NCBI GenBank assembly: GCA_943788245.1
Contig: CALSPN010000006.1
Location: forward strand, 1-64,000
DNA: 64,000 nucleotides
From: an uncultured Verrucomicrobiae bacterium
Lineage (GTDB): Bacteria; Verrucomicrobiota; Verrucomicrobiia; Limisphaerales; AAA164-E04
Direction: 5' to 3'
Position 1 is the first letter of the stretch; every line of letters begins with the position of its first letter. Shown piece after piece: positions 19,724 through 29,166 of this stretch. The notes under the pieces are model-generated. The model was not told the origin of the DNA. It saw only the letters and a program-made list of their open reading frames with translations, and ran no database searches. The translations under genes were made by a program, and so were the position numbers.

Positions 19724-20941
19724 ATGGCAACACTGAAACCCTTCAAAGCAGTACGACCCAAAAAAGAACTGGCACCCGATCTGTGCGAACTACCTTATGA
19801 TGTGCTTTCATCTGCAGAAGCACGTGAAGCAGCAGCAGGTCATCCACTCAGCTTTTTTCATGTCAGCAAACCTGAAATCGATCTTCCGGAGGGCACGGAC
19901 CCTTACTCGGATGAAGTCTACTCAAAAGGGGCTGAGAACTTTCAAAAATTATTGAGCGAAGGCGCTCTTTATCAGGACGAAACCGCCTGTTATTACCTTT
20001 ACCGTCAAATCATGGGCGATCACAGCCAGACAGGCATTGTCGCTGCTGCATCCTGTCAGGAATACTTGGATGAGATTATCAAAAAACACGAATTCACACG
20101 CCCCGATAAGGAAAATGATCGCGTCCGCCATATTGAATCTTTGAACGCTCAAACCGGCCCGGTTTTCCTGACTTACCGCTCAAACGATGTATTGAATCGT
20201 ATCTTCGAGGAACAGTCATCAAAAGAGGCCTGTGTCGATATCACTGCCCCTGACGGCGTACGCCACACCGCATGGACGATCAGTGATGAACAGGTGATCC
20301 ATCAGATCGAATCATCTTTTGAAGCTATTTCGACCCTTTACATCGCTGATGGACACCATCGTAGCGCCGCTGCCGGACGCATTTATGAATCCAGAAAAGG
20401 AGCAGGAAGTTCCGGCGGATTCCTGACAGTGGTTTTTCCTCATGATCAAATGCAAATCCTCGCCTACAACCGGGCAGTCAAAGACTTGAATGGCAGAAGA
20501 CCTGAAGAAATCCTCTCTACTCTCGAGGGATTGGGAACTTTGGCTGAATCTGACACTCCAGTGGATCCTGAGTGTAAAAATGAATTGGGTGTCTACATGG
20601 GAAATCGATGGTACAGGTTTCAATTTGACGAGAAAGTCGCCAGTCGAGGTAATGCGGTTGAGCAACTGGATGTTTCACTGCTCCAGAATCACTTACTATC
20701 TCCTCTACTGGCGATTGAAGACCCTCGAAAGAGCACTCGAATCAGTTTTGTGGGAGGTATTCGCGGATTGGGTGAACTGGAAAAAATCGTTGACAGCGGC
20801 GCCTATGCCATCGCGTTCTCGATGCATCCAACACGCATAGAAGATTTGATGCAAATATCAGATGAGGGCGGTATCATGCCTCCAAAAAGCACCTGGTTTG
20901 AACCCAAGCTCAGAGACGGCATGTTCACCCATCTTATATAA
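19724..20941 (+). CDS. DUF1015-family protein
   Basis: About 405 residues. It matches the DUF1015 family through KPFKAVRPKKELAPDLCELPYDVLS, HEFTRPDKENDRVRHIES, TGPVFLTYRSN and the signature YIADGHHRSAAAGRIYE. The family is widespread and functionally uncharacterised; in other bacteria it often neighbours serine-biosynthesis genes, which are not seen here. A TTG at 19700 opens the frame, but ATG at 19724 is the likely start since similarity begins with MATLKPFKAVRP. It lies 89 bases after the dnaK-like gene on the same strand and may be co-transcribed. Confidence 0.82.
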   Translation: MATLKPFKAVRPKKELAPDLCELPYDVLSSAEAREAAAGHPLSFFHVSKPEIDLPEGTDPYSDEVYSKGAENFQKLLSEGALYQDETACYYLYRQIMGDHSQTGIVAAASCQEYLDEIIKKHEFTRPDKENDRVRHIESLNAQTGPVFLTYRSNDVLNRIFEEQSSKEACVDITAPDGVRHTAWTISDEQVIHQIESSFEAISTLYIADGHHRSAAAGRIYESRKGAGSSGGFLTVVFPHDQMQILAYNRAVKDLNGRRPEEILSTLEGLGTLAESDTPVDPECKNELGVYMGNRWYRFQFDEKVASRGNAVEQLDVSLLQNHLLSPLLAIEDPRKSTRISFVGGIRGLGELEKIVDSGAYAIAFSMHPTRIEDLMQISDEGGIMPPKSTWFEPKLRDGMFTHLI

Positions 20942-21367
20942 TTGCAGCAAAGCAACGGCAAATCAGCATTGAACAGCTCAAATAACGATTCACTTTCAAG
21001 TCAATTTCATATACTTTTATTTCAGCAAGGCATGATTAAGCTGATCAACATCATAGCCAATCTGATTGGTAAGCTATTTGGACGCAACGACGACAAGTTG
21101 TCGCGGTCCAAGCTTGTCGGCATGTATCTGACGCGGACCAATCATAACAAATCCCTATCAGTCGAAATGCAACTCACTCGACAACGACGCAACGGCAAAT
21201 TCTCGACTAAACGAGAGCGCAACTGAGCCGCCTGTCATCAACAATCTGATCAGTCAGGTGTGCGGTCGTGTGATCAAAGTGAAACTTTGCTGGTGTTACT
21301 CCCTCGAAAAATAGATCAGGAAATAGCTTTCAGTGCACTATTTTCAGTCAATACCAGGATCCACTAC
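20942..21367 (+). other. Intergenic stretch with one doubtful small ORF
   Basis: Between the DUF1015 gene and ssrA. An ATG at 21032 opens a basic 64-codon frame ending at 21226 (MIKLINIIANLIGKLFG at its start), with a short hydrophobic N-terminus. I recognise no family and see no ribosome binding site, so I do not call it a gene. Nothing else is apparent before the ssrA promoter region. Confidence 0.25.
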
Positions 21368-21396
21368 TTGACATAAGTGCTCGGGATATGCAACTT
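21368..21396 (+). promoter_or_regulatory. Putative ssrA promoter
   Basis: A perfect -35 hexamer TTGACA at 21368-21373 is followed after 17 bases by CAACTT at 21391-21396, a weak -10. Transcription from here would start a few bases before the mature tmRNA 5' end at 21408. TATGCA at 21388 is an alternative -10 with a short spacer. Confidence 0.45.
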
Positions 21397-21407
21397 GAAG
21401 ACTTACT

Positions 21408-21765
21408 GGGGGCGTACTGGTTTCGACTGGGTAGATATGTCTGAGGTAGCATGCCGAGGATGGTTCGTTGGCCTCGTAAAAAATCGGACCAATAGCAATA
21501 ACTGCTAATAATGATCTAGCTCTCGCAGCATAAAGTTCTGCGACGTTTCTCTGCTGACACCTGCTGGGTGGAAGAAACGCGATAGCAGGTTAGGTTCTGA
21601 GGGGAGACCGCGCGTGAAGAACCGAAACTTATTTCATGCGGACTACGATGAGTGACTCGTGCCGGATCGTCATCACACATCGGAAATTTATTATCCGGAC
21701 AAGCATGTAGAAGCTTCACGATAAGTTTGCTTAGGACGCGGGTTCAATTCCCGCCGCCTCCACCA
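21408..21765 (+). ncRNA. ssrA: tmRNA (transfer-messenger RNA)
   Basis: Rescues stalled ribosomes by trans-translation. The 5' end GGGGGCGTACTGGTTTCGAC and the 3' end (T arm GGTTCAATTCCC, then CGCCTCCACCA) are diagnostic; the first seven bases pair with the 3' strand to form the acceptor stem with one G-U pair, and CCA is encoded. A reading frame ending in CTA GCT CTC GCA GCA TAA (about 21518-21533) gives the degradation tag. With resume codon GCT the tag is ANNDLALAA; with an upstream GCA it would be AITANNDLALAA. About 358 nt, one piece. The 3' end is followed by a T-rich stretch. Confidence 0.96.
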
Positions 21766-22140
21766 TTTTTTAAAGGGTTTTTTTCAATTTTCTTGAAATC
21801 TGATGACAGATTGGCAATGAAAGTTGCATAGAAAAGGCGGACCTCCAAGCCTGAAAATTGCACAGACCTCAAGAATGGATCAAGCCGAGGCAGGATCTAT
21901 TATACTCCTAACAACATTAAGGAGCATTATACCCTCATCTACCAGGTAGGGAAATGACGTTAACTTCGATCAACTTATAAAAGTGAATGGAGAAATGACG
22001 ACAGAATCCACTCGCCTGTTAGAAAGCTTAGTGGTTCATATTTTTTATCAGTTGGAGCATCCCTGCATTGATCATTTTTTTCGGCCCGGTAAATCATAAT
22101 GGAAGTGTCATAAGGCCCACCATTGACGACCACTGGTTGT
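21766..22140. other. Intergenic region after ssrA
   Basis: Separates ssrA from the end of the minus-strand DUF1080 frame. It starts with T-rich sequence (TTTTTTAAAGGGTTTTTTT) that may end tmRNA transcription although no strong hairpin is seen. A small inverted repeat, CTCCT...AGGAG, at about 21916-21935 could end transcription from the other side. No copy of the ssrA 3' end, and no gene, is visible. Confidence 0.4.
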
Positions 22141-23249
22141 TCAATTCTTATCCAGCTTCAGGACGCGCACCTCGCGCACCAAGAACTCAGGTTTCTCGTG
22201 CTTCATGGAGTGTACGACAAACCCGATGCCTCCTGAGGGATGTACTTCGTAGTTTTCGATGGCGCCGATGTGAGTAGGATTCTTCTCTCGCAGGACAGCC
22301 GTGTTCGCCTTGAATTTACTGATTAGGAAATCATTAATCCAGAAGGTGATTTCCGGATCAGTTCCCACGCAACGCACTCTGACAATATTCCAAAAACCAC
22401 CGTCCCATTCCCTTAGAAACTCACTCAGTTGGGGCGCATTCTATTAGCTTATTGTGGGCCACCGCATCATGGGAAGAGTGTCCCTCATATTGGATATGAT
22501 ACTGCGTGGCTGCGCCGACACCTCGTTTCTCACGGTTTTCGTGCAAGGAATAAGGCCGGGATGCACCAGCGGCGGACTTGGGAAAGCCGACCGTACCTTC
22601 GTCGATATGATCAAGGACTGAGGGAGATCCCGTCTCCCTTCTTGTTGGCCCGAATCAAAAGACTCGCAGATGTGCCCCAAGATCCCCGATACTCGAAGGA
22701 GAGTTCGAAATCCGTGTGGCTGGAGTGGCTCATTAATTGTTCGGCAACCCCAGTTGAGGGGGACGAACAAGAGAAAGCATTATCCGCTATCTGCCAATTT
22801 GAAGTCGCGGACCAACCTTGGAGACTTTTGCCATCAAAGAGGTAAGCGAAGGCCTCTTCCCTCTCGGACAAGCTCTCGGCTTTTTCGACCAGATCAATCC
22901 AGACAATCTGACTTCCGCGGAGTGCCGGTTCCTCAAGGAAATTGTAAACGTAGGCAGCCTTGGAATAGTTACCGGTGATCCTGATGGGATCATGGCGAGC
23001 AATCTTGCCATCCGAAACAACGCCCGCCTTGGTGAGCGCATCCCAGATATAATACATATGAGAAAAATAATAGAGGCGTTGATCTGTCCTAAAATGGATT
23101 AATCTGTCATTGTCAACGTAGAGTCTACCAACCTCGGAGAATGCTTTGCCGTCGATCTGACCGCGCAGCATCAATGGTTTCTCGTCGGCCATGAGCGAGC
23201 AGCGCAGGACGGCGAGGAACAATGCGCTGATGATTCTATAGCAGCTCAT
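22141..23249 (-). pseudogene. DUF1080 (3-keto-disaccharide hydrolase-like) protein, frameshifted twice
   Basis: An exported protein with signal peptide (ISALFLAVLRCSLMA) whose second half is a DUF1080 concanavalin-like domain: AYLFDGKSLQGWSA, FELSFEYRGSWGTSASLLIRA, then in a second frame DEGTVGFPKSAAGA, and in a third frame EWDGGFWNIVRVRCVG, ITFWINDF, GGIGFVVHS and EFLVREVRVL. The frame changes at about 22600-22625 and about 22440, so no intact product is made from this sequence. The start overlaps the upstream DUF1552 stop by four bases (ATGA). DUF1080 domains bind or cleave carbohydrates. Real decay or sequencing errors remain alternatives. Confidence 0.75.
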
Positions 23250-24653
23250 GTGAGGATTTCGCTGAGTGGACCTTCTTGAACCCCGTGATCCAGGCCTGGA
23301 ATCTTGAACCCGAACTCATTCACGGGGTGCCCCGATGAATGGAGCAACGTGTTGTGGATAGTGTTGACCGTGCGATGGCCTTTGTTTTCAAAATCAGCGT
23401 AAGTGAGGCAGCGCCCGCCCAGCTTCATTCGGGGGTTTCCTCCAAGAATCACATAAGGCCACTCGTCGCATTTGGTATGATGTTCGTTGGCAGCATCGCT
23501 GAAGTAAACAACGAGTGTATTGTCGAGCATGGTCCCGTCACCCTCCGGGATGCTGGCCAATTTTTTCAGCGTGCGGGCGATCAGCTCGAAGTGGAACGCG
23601 CGGATTTTCTCTGAGGCTTCAATCGCTACCGGTTCCTTGTTGTAGAGGGCATGTCCGATGGAGTGTTTCTCAAGACCGACGCCAAGCTTGTCGAAGACGA
23701 TGGAGAAATCCTGATGACCGACTCCTGAAGCAATGGTGGCGACGTTGGTGAGCCCTGTAACCAGAGCTGAGGTGGCGAGTTCGAAATGACATTCCAGGCG
23801 GTCGACTGGATTGCTGGAGCGGTATTTTTCAGTGATGGGATCGATCCGATTCTTCACCTCGGGATCCAGATCGGCAATGGCGGAATGGCGTTGCCCGATC
23901 TCTTCGTAGGCCGAAAGGTAGCGATCCAGCTTGTCTTTTTCAACCGAACCCAACCGCCTCTTCACAGATCGAATATCCTCCTTCACGTAATCTAGGAGAT
24001 GCGTTTTGACTGCCAGGTTCTTTCGATCCCCGATGGGCGAAAACATGCGCTTGTAGGCTGTCTGTGGATTGCAAATGGTTCCAATTGGATTGTTTGCACC
24101 TGCTGCTGAACTGTTGAAGACAATATCCAGATGGGACCTTTGCGAGATCCCTAGAGAGATATTCTTGAAAAGCGTCTCGTTGTGACGACCAAGTTCGTAA
24201 TCCAGAGTGGGGGCCGAGAACGTGTTTACCTTCTCTAGTATTGAAACAGCCGAGTGCTCCGAAATAGGTCGAGTGGCCACCGCCGCAAATACGACCGGAG
24301 ATTCCCTGCAAGATGAGCATCCGGTCCGCGTAGTCCGTGACAGGCTTCAAGGCATTGGGAAGATCCTCGGCTTGGAAAGATTCTTCAACTGTTTGCTGAC
24401 GCTTACCAATGGGAGCCAGCTTTAAATTTGTTGGATGCACCTGATTGGGTGGGCAACCGTTTCCTTCCATAACGAAGAGTATGCGGGTCGGCTGCGAACG
24501 ACCTTGAACCTCCGCTGAAAGCTTCCCCACTAGCGGATTGAGGAGAACGGATCCGGCAGCTGACAAACTCAGGCCTCGGAGAAATTCATGTCGACTATAC
24601 AGAATAGCATGGCTGCTCTTGACTGGTTTGTTGGAGAAGGTTTTCTTTTCCAT
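23246..24653 (-). pseudogene. DUF1552 secreted protein, frameshifted
   Basis: DUF1552 proteins are exported proteins of unknown function found almost always beside DUF1592-type cytochromes in Planctomycetes, Verrucomicrobia and myxobacteria. The first frame holds a degenerate Tat-like leader (RHEFLRGLSLSAAGSVL), FVMEGNGCPPNQVHP and ILQGISGRICGGGHSTYFGAL; at about 24220-24240 the match jumps one frame to VNTFSAPTLDYELG and continues through CHFELATSALVTGLTNVATIAS, MLDNTLVVYFSDAANEHH and the terminal NTLLHSSGHPVNEFG. A single one-base indel explains it. It starts nine bases after the DUF1592 gene ends. Confidence 0.8.
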
Positions 24654-24662
24654 AATGGCAGA

Positions 24663-26657
24663 TTATTTTTTAGGTGGCAATTTATGACGCTGGATAAAGG
24701 AATCAGATACGAGAAGCTCGAGAAGGCTCTCTTTTAAGCTACCCTTGTTTTGATAATAGGCGCTCTCCATGTCACGCAGGGGTTTTGGCGTCGCCTAGCG
24801 TTTCATTGCGGCCACTAAAAAAGCGAAAGACATGCCGCAAGAAGACTTGGTGTACGTGTTTCGAATCGGCGAGTCGATGCAGCATTTCGATTGGATCTCC
24901 GACCGCCTCGCCGTTCAATTCTCCGGTGGTGTCGACAGGGCGATCCAGTTCAGTAGTTCGATGCATTCCCCACAGGTTATACTGCTCGAATGGCAATCCC
25001 AGGGGATCCATACGTTGATGGCATCTCCAGCATTCCTCTTTGCGAACAACCAGCATCTTTTCTCTTAGCGTTAGCGCAGGATCTTCCGAGAATCTGGCAT
25101 CAACTTCGACAGGGGTGTCCGGGATAACGCCTCCCAGGAGCTTGGTCTGAATCCATCGCCCTCGCTGGATGGCGTGATTCCTGGTGTTGTCAGAAAAGGC
25201 AAGAAGCCAGGCTGGATGCGTCAAAATACCAGCACGTTTTTTTTGAAAGTCGCGCCACTCAGGGTCTTTGCCGAGATCCTCTTTCTCTAAATTGTAGATG
25301 GCGTGATAAAAGAGGTGTCCGTTGGTTTCATCCTGAAACCACTTCGGAGCAGATTTGGTGTTGAATGCTCCTCTTACGTTAAACTCGCTCGAGGTTAACA
25401 ATTCTTTTAGAACATAACGGTCTTTTTTGACGATTCTGGAAATGAAGCTCTCCGCATCTTCAATGAGCCAGCCAGGACGATAGCGTCGATGGTGCTTGTC
25501 CTTGAAAACATAAGCAGCATATCCATACTCAAAGTATTCATCCATGAAACGCATGATGCGCAGGTGGGCTTCCTCAGACTCCAACAAAGGCCGAATCAGG
25601 CTTTTCAGATTGAACTTACTTTTACTTTCGTAGCTTTCAAACTTGTCTACGATTTCTGGCGTGGGGGCCGGCACGATTGAGTGCAAATCCCACGGCATAT
25701 GCATACTCCAGAGGCGAGAGAGGCGCTCGATCACCAGCCCTTGACGTGGTGTCGCCTATCTCAAAGCGAAAGAGCGATTCAGGACGAAGGTAGGTCGCCG
25801 AAATCATCGTCTGATTGGCGGTTTGAATACTGGAAGTCTGCGCGACGCTCATCTGTAAATCGAAAAGTGATCGTCGTTCGCTGTCCGTAGGGATTCTGCT
25901 GTAGAGTTTTCTAAACTGGTCGTCAAGAAGCCGTTTCCATTCGTCGTCGCCTGGCGGTAGACTGTGGTAACCGCGCAGGGACCCCGAGTTGAATTGCGCA
26001 GCGGAGAGTTCCTCTGCCAGTCCGATCAGTAGCTCCGTTTCGGTCAACCCGAAGTCGTGAATATTCGCATAGTCCTTGGCAGTATGCGCCGTGCCTTTAT
26101 AGGGGAAGGCGGGATGTTTGAGCCCCTTCTGAGGCACCGGAAAGGTGGCAACGGGTACAAACTTGACGACATCGTGGCCTACAATGCGATTGACTCTTTG
26201 GGAATAGCTTTCCGGACTGTAACGCCAGATACGTGGTGGCGGGGATACTGAGTCCAGGAGGGCTCCCTCGAAAAGCGCCTTGTGGTCGACGTAGTTTCCA
26301 TAGCCTGGCAGCGCTTTCTTATCAATGGTCGAGAAACCTGTGGTTTTGATCGCAGCATTCAAGAACGCCAGCATCTTCGCTTTTTCATCCATTGTAGGCT
26401 GCTCCTCCTCTTCGGGAGGCATCTCCTCGAGATCGAGTTGATCAAAGACGGAGACCAGTAATTCCAGATCAACAGATGCGGCGTCATGAATCAATGGTTC
26501 CAGATTAATATCGCCCTTTTGCTTGCGATCGTTTGTGGCAATGGATGCAGTGAGATTGGATAAAATCATGTACTACCTCAACTGGAACAGGTTCCTCGGC
26601 GGTTGTGAAAAGCGCTCCGAACCCCAAACACAGGATTTTGATAAGAAATGTTTTCAC
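24663..26657 (-). pseudogene. DUF1592/DUF1588/DUF1585 cytochrome c-type protein, frameshifted three times
   Basis: Multi-domain secreted planctomycete/verrucomicrobial cytochrome-like protein. From the N-terminus: GTG start at 26657 with signal peptide (KTFLIKILCLGFGALF), a haem motif CIHCH, a frame change near 26525, KGDINLEPLIHD and EEMPPEEEEQPT of the PSD1-type cytochrome, DUF1587/1592 regions (RYSPESYSQRVNRIVG, ATYLRPESLFRFEIG), a frame change near 25680, the DUF1588 signature RCHQRMDPLGLPFEQY, a frame change near 24780 and the DUF1585 tail ELLVSDSFIQRHKLPPKK. First gene of the cluster with DUF1552 and DUF1080. At least three indels make it non-functional as sequenced. Confidence 0.78.
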
Positions 26658-27321
26658 TTAGCTCTAAGTTCTTCTGGTCGAGTTACCCAAACAGAACCAG
26701 AGTTTTGCGTTAGTCCGAATAGGTATTTAAAGATTAAAAATTCGAATACTGTTAAAATACCGTCAATGCGAAAGAATTGGGAAAATGGTATGGATAAAAT
26801 ATTACCAAGCATCTTGTTATTAAACGTAAATACCTCTGAGACAATGGGGTTGTGGATTTTCCCGAGGACAAACGGTTTATACTTACGATAGATGTAGACG
26901 TCAAAAGCGGTGACAGCTTGAATTTCCCAAGGTTTATGCCTGGATGTGAATGAGACCTTACCTCGATCATGAGTCGTTCATGTCTGATCCAAGGTTCGTC
27001 CTACATAAAGAATTTTCGGATCCCTTTCAGATTTCAGGATACCAGCTTACTGGAACTTCTGTATCATGACTCCTCATGAGAGTCTTCGCCCTACTCGAGA
27101 ACTCACATGAGAAGGCTGGCGGAAAGGTTACGAATTGAGCCCTTCAAGCACTATTTACCAACAACTTGCACATTCCAGAATTTACTATCTAAGCATATTC
27201 GCTCACTATCCTTCAGTGCCATACCTTTGCACTTTTAATGACAGTTGAAATATGGCCCCAGGCAACTGGAGTCTTGATGCCAGCTTTCACAATATCGTCA
27301 TTACTTTGAAACTCGCAACCT
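26658..27321. other. Intergenic region, no gene seen
   Basis: About 660 bases between the DUF1592 gene and the ECF sigma operon. Frames of 70-120 codons exist but have no recognisable composition or family and no ribosome binding site. The promoter of the DUF1592-DUF1552-DUF1080 cluster is expected in the part nearest 26660, perhaps under the upstream ECF factor, but I see no clear paired motif. Confidence 0.4.
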
Positions 27322-27897
27322 TTACTCCCCTCCCCGTACTTTCAGCAATGCTCTAAATTCGAGTTCAATTTCTGCGGCACCGAATTTTTTCATCTCCTGA
27401 AGTTCCTTGGTCAATTTCTTGCGCTCCTTATCAATGAGCTTCAGTTGCATTTTCACAGCTTGCTTGTCGTGTTCCAGTCGTTCTTGCAGCAGACTTCGGA
27501 TCTGGGTATTGAGTTTTTTTCGCTCCTCACTCGTTTTCGTATCTTCATGATAATGATGAAGCAAAACGTCCATACTCAAGTCGATGCTGAGACCAGATAA
27601 ATAGAGCTCGGCGGCTTCCAAACCATCATGCTCTTTGATTTCAAGATAATCCGAAAACTTATTCCGGAAATCGTCGATCACCTCGCCGTATTGTTCATCA
27701 CCTTCATTGTTTTTAACCTGCTCCAGAATTTTGACTGTGATTGGTATCCTTTTTTTGAGGAAACTTAACGTCTCTTGTTGGCTCGGGAACTGAATCGGGT
27801 CCTCGTTGTCTGCCTCAGCACCAAGAACCTTAGTGCAAAGAGCAAATAAACAGATGCATGTGATGAAATAGAATCGCAAGGGCTTCCGGTTTTTCAT
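27322..27897 (-). CDS. Exported coiled-coil protein of an ECF operon
   Basis: 191 residues with a clear signal peptide (FYFITCICLFALCTKVLG) and a Glu/Lys-rich helical C-terminal half (KKLNTQIRSLLQERLEHDKQAVKMQ, described here only in part) predicted to form a coiled coil. No family recognised. Its start overlaps the stop of the anti-sigma-like gene by four bases (ATGA), so the three genes ECF-anti-sigma-this form an operon; it could be a periplasmic sensor or partner, as heavy-metal-resistance (CnrX/Spy-like) proteins are in other ECF operons. That role is inference from position and size. Confidence 0.6.
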   Translation of the reverse strand: MKNRKPLRFYFITCICLFALCTKVLGAEADNEDPIQFPSQQETLSFLKKRIPITVKILEQVKNNEGDEQYGEVIDDFRNKFSDYLEIKEHDGLEAAELYLSGLSIDLSMDVLLHHYHEDTKTSEERKKLNTQIRSLLQERLEHDKQAVKMQLKLIDKERKKLTKELQEMKKFGAAEIELEFRALLKVRGGE

Positions 27898-28463
27898 GGT
27901 TTGTATGGTGTGGTTCGTATTTTTTGATGCCGTGCTCGATGGCTCCTCATCAAGACCAAGCCATCTCCGTTCCTTCGAAACGAAACCGACGGCTCCAGCA
28001 ATTGTTTAGATAAGGTCATTCGATCAACATAAGGAATATCGTCAATTTCCTTCTGACTTGATGGTGGTTGGTTTTTGGATATTTCTTGAGTCAAATTGTT
28101 TGAATAAATCAATAGGGAGTATACTGCAGCTAATACCGTGAAAGCGGCAGCGACGGTGGAGGTAATAGATAAGGAGGCCCATCGGGACTGTGGCTGCTCT
28201 GAATAGTTGGTTGGTAGCTCTACCTGAGCCGCCTCGTTGAGGACTTCATCCAGAAGCCCCTTTCGACGAGTTGGAACTCCACGGGCAATGTTTTTTTTGC
28301 TGGATTTGAACTCTGTGTCCATTTCATGGAGGTCCTCAAGATAGGAACGCGTTCTCGGATCCCGTTCCAGGCATTCTGTGACTCGCCGCATGGTGGTTTC
28401 ATCGGCTTCACCACTCCAATACAGCAGCATGTCTTTTTGAATATCTTTCATGTTAGATTGCAT
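27894..28463 (-). CDS. Probable anti-sigma factor, membrane-anchored
   Basis: 189 residues. The N-terminal ~70 residues are a short helical cytoplasmic domain (DMLLYWSGEADETTMRRVTEC, in part) of the sort found in zinc-finger-like anti-sigma factors, though without an HxxxCxxC motif. One transmembrane helix lies near residues 95-118 (LSITSTVAAAFTVLAAVYSLL) and a basic tail follows. It starts either 11 bases inside the sigma gene (28463) or right after the sigma stop (ATG 28451). Position directly after an ECF sigma gene supports the call; the sequence alone would not prove it. Confidence 0.62.
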   Translation of the reverse strand: MQSNMKDIQKDMLLYWSGEADETTMRRVTECLERDPRTRSYLEDLHEMDTEFKSSKKNIARGVPTRRKGLLDEVLNEAAQVELPTNYSEQPQSRWASLSITSTVAAAFTVLAAVYSLLIYSNNLTQEISKNQPPSSQKEIDDIPYVDRMTLSKQLLEPSVSFRRNGDGLVLMRSHRARHQKIRTTPYKP

Positions 28464-28989
28464 TGAATTGTGCCCTCAAACGCTTCTTGGCTTTATGCAT
28501 ACGAGCAAGTACCGTCCCTAATGGAGCATCCACGACTTGGGCAATTTCCTTGAAACTCAGTTCTTCTTGAAGTCGAAGTAACACAACGGCTCGCTCTGGT
28601 TGCGGGAGCGCAGCAATCGCGTCATGTAATTCATCTTCTCGTTCACGCTGGATTAAAGATTCCCGCGGCCCTGAAGAGGGGGCGTCCAAGTGACCTTCCA
28701 AGGTGTCAGGCATTTCTACGATTCTTTTTCTTCGCCGAATGATTTCGATTCCTGTGTTGTGTCCTATACGGAACAACCAACTCTTGAAGTGACTTTCCTC
28801 ACGGTAGGCGGGCAGCGCTTCGAGCGCTTTCCGAAACGTATCCTGGAGCGCGTCTTCACAGTCGTGTTGGTTCTTGAGCATCTGCCAGAGATATCCGTAG
28901 AGCCCTTCCTCGTAATGGTGGAACAAATCACGAACAGCCCCTATATCTCCTTGCGATAGATAGCGTTGTATCAGGATATCAGCTTTCAC
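28453..28989 (-). CDS. ECF-subfamily RNA polymerase sigma factor
   Basis: 178 residues from a GTG start. Sigma region 2 is clear (DLFHHYEEGLYGYLWQMLKNQHDCEDALQDTFRKA in family order, cut here: LKNQHDCEDALQDTF, SWLFRIGHNTGIEIIRRRKR) and region 4 with its helix-turn-helix follows (LPQPERAVVLLRLQEELSF, KEIAQVVDAPLGTVLARMHKA). It directs transcription of a small regulon, probably held inactive by the overlapping anti-sigma gene. Similar ECF factors sit upstream of DUF1592/DUF1552 gene sets in Planctomycetes and Verrucomicrobia, which fits the cluster 1.8 kb downstream. Confidence 0.9.
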   Translation of the reverse strand: MKADILIQRYLSQGDIGAVRDLFHHYEEGLYGYLWQMLKNQHDCEDALQDTFRKALEALPAYREESHFKSWLFRIGHNTGIEIIRRRKRIVEMPDTLEGHLDAPSSGPRESLIQREREDELHDAIAALPQPERAVVLLRLQEELSFKEIAQVVDAPLGTVLARMHKAKKRLRAQFNAI

Positions 28990-29166
28990 ACTTGGTAGAG
29001 TTCATTCGGTCATCATGCACTAACGGGGTGAATGCCTTTTATTGTCAATCCATCAAAAAAAACGTTCACCACGGTGAACCCACCGAATGTCCCAGTTCGA
29101 ATTCGCATGAGTTCAATTGCAGTTCGTTCTCTTTCGGAATGTCATTCAAGCATGAAGCATCAGCGT

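Noticed and set aside
21516-21719. 67-codon minus-strand frame inside the tmRNA gene
   Set aside because: The stretch is accounted for by ssrA; the frame is a chance antisense open frame.
17000-22000. Possible integration of a mobile element at ssrA
   Set aside because: The tmRNA 3' end is a common integration site, but no second copy of its last ~20 bases and no integrase gene is visible downstream.
26523-26891. 122-codon plus-strand frame before the DUF1592 gene
   Set aside because: It lies antisense to the DUF1592 leader and the haem motif, which explain the sequence.
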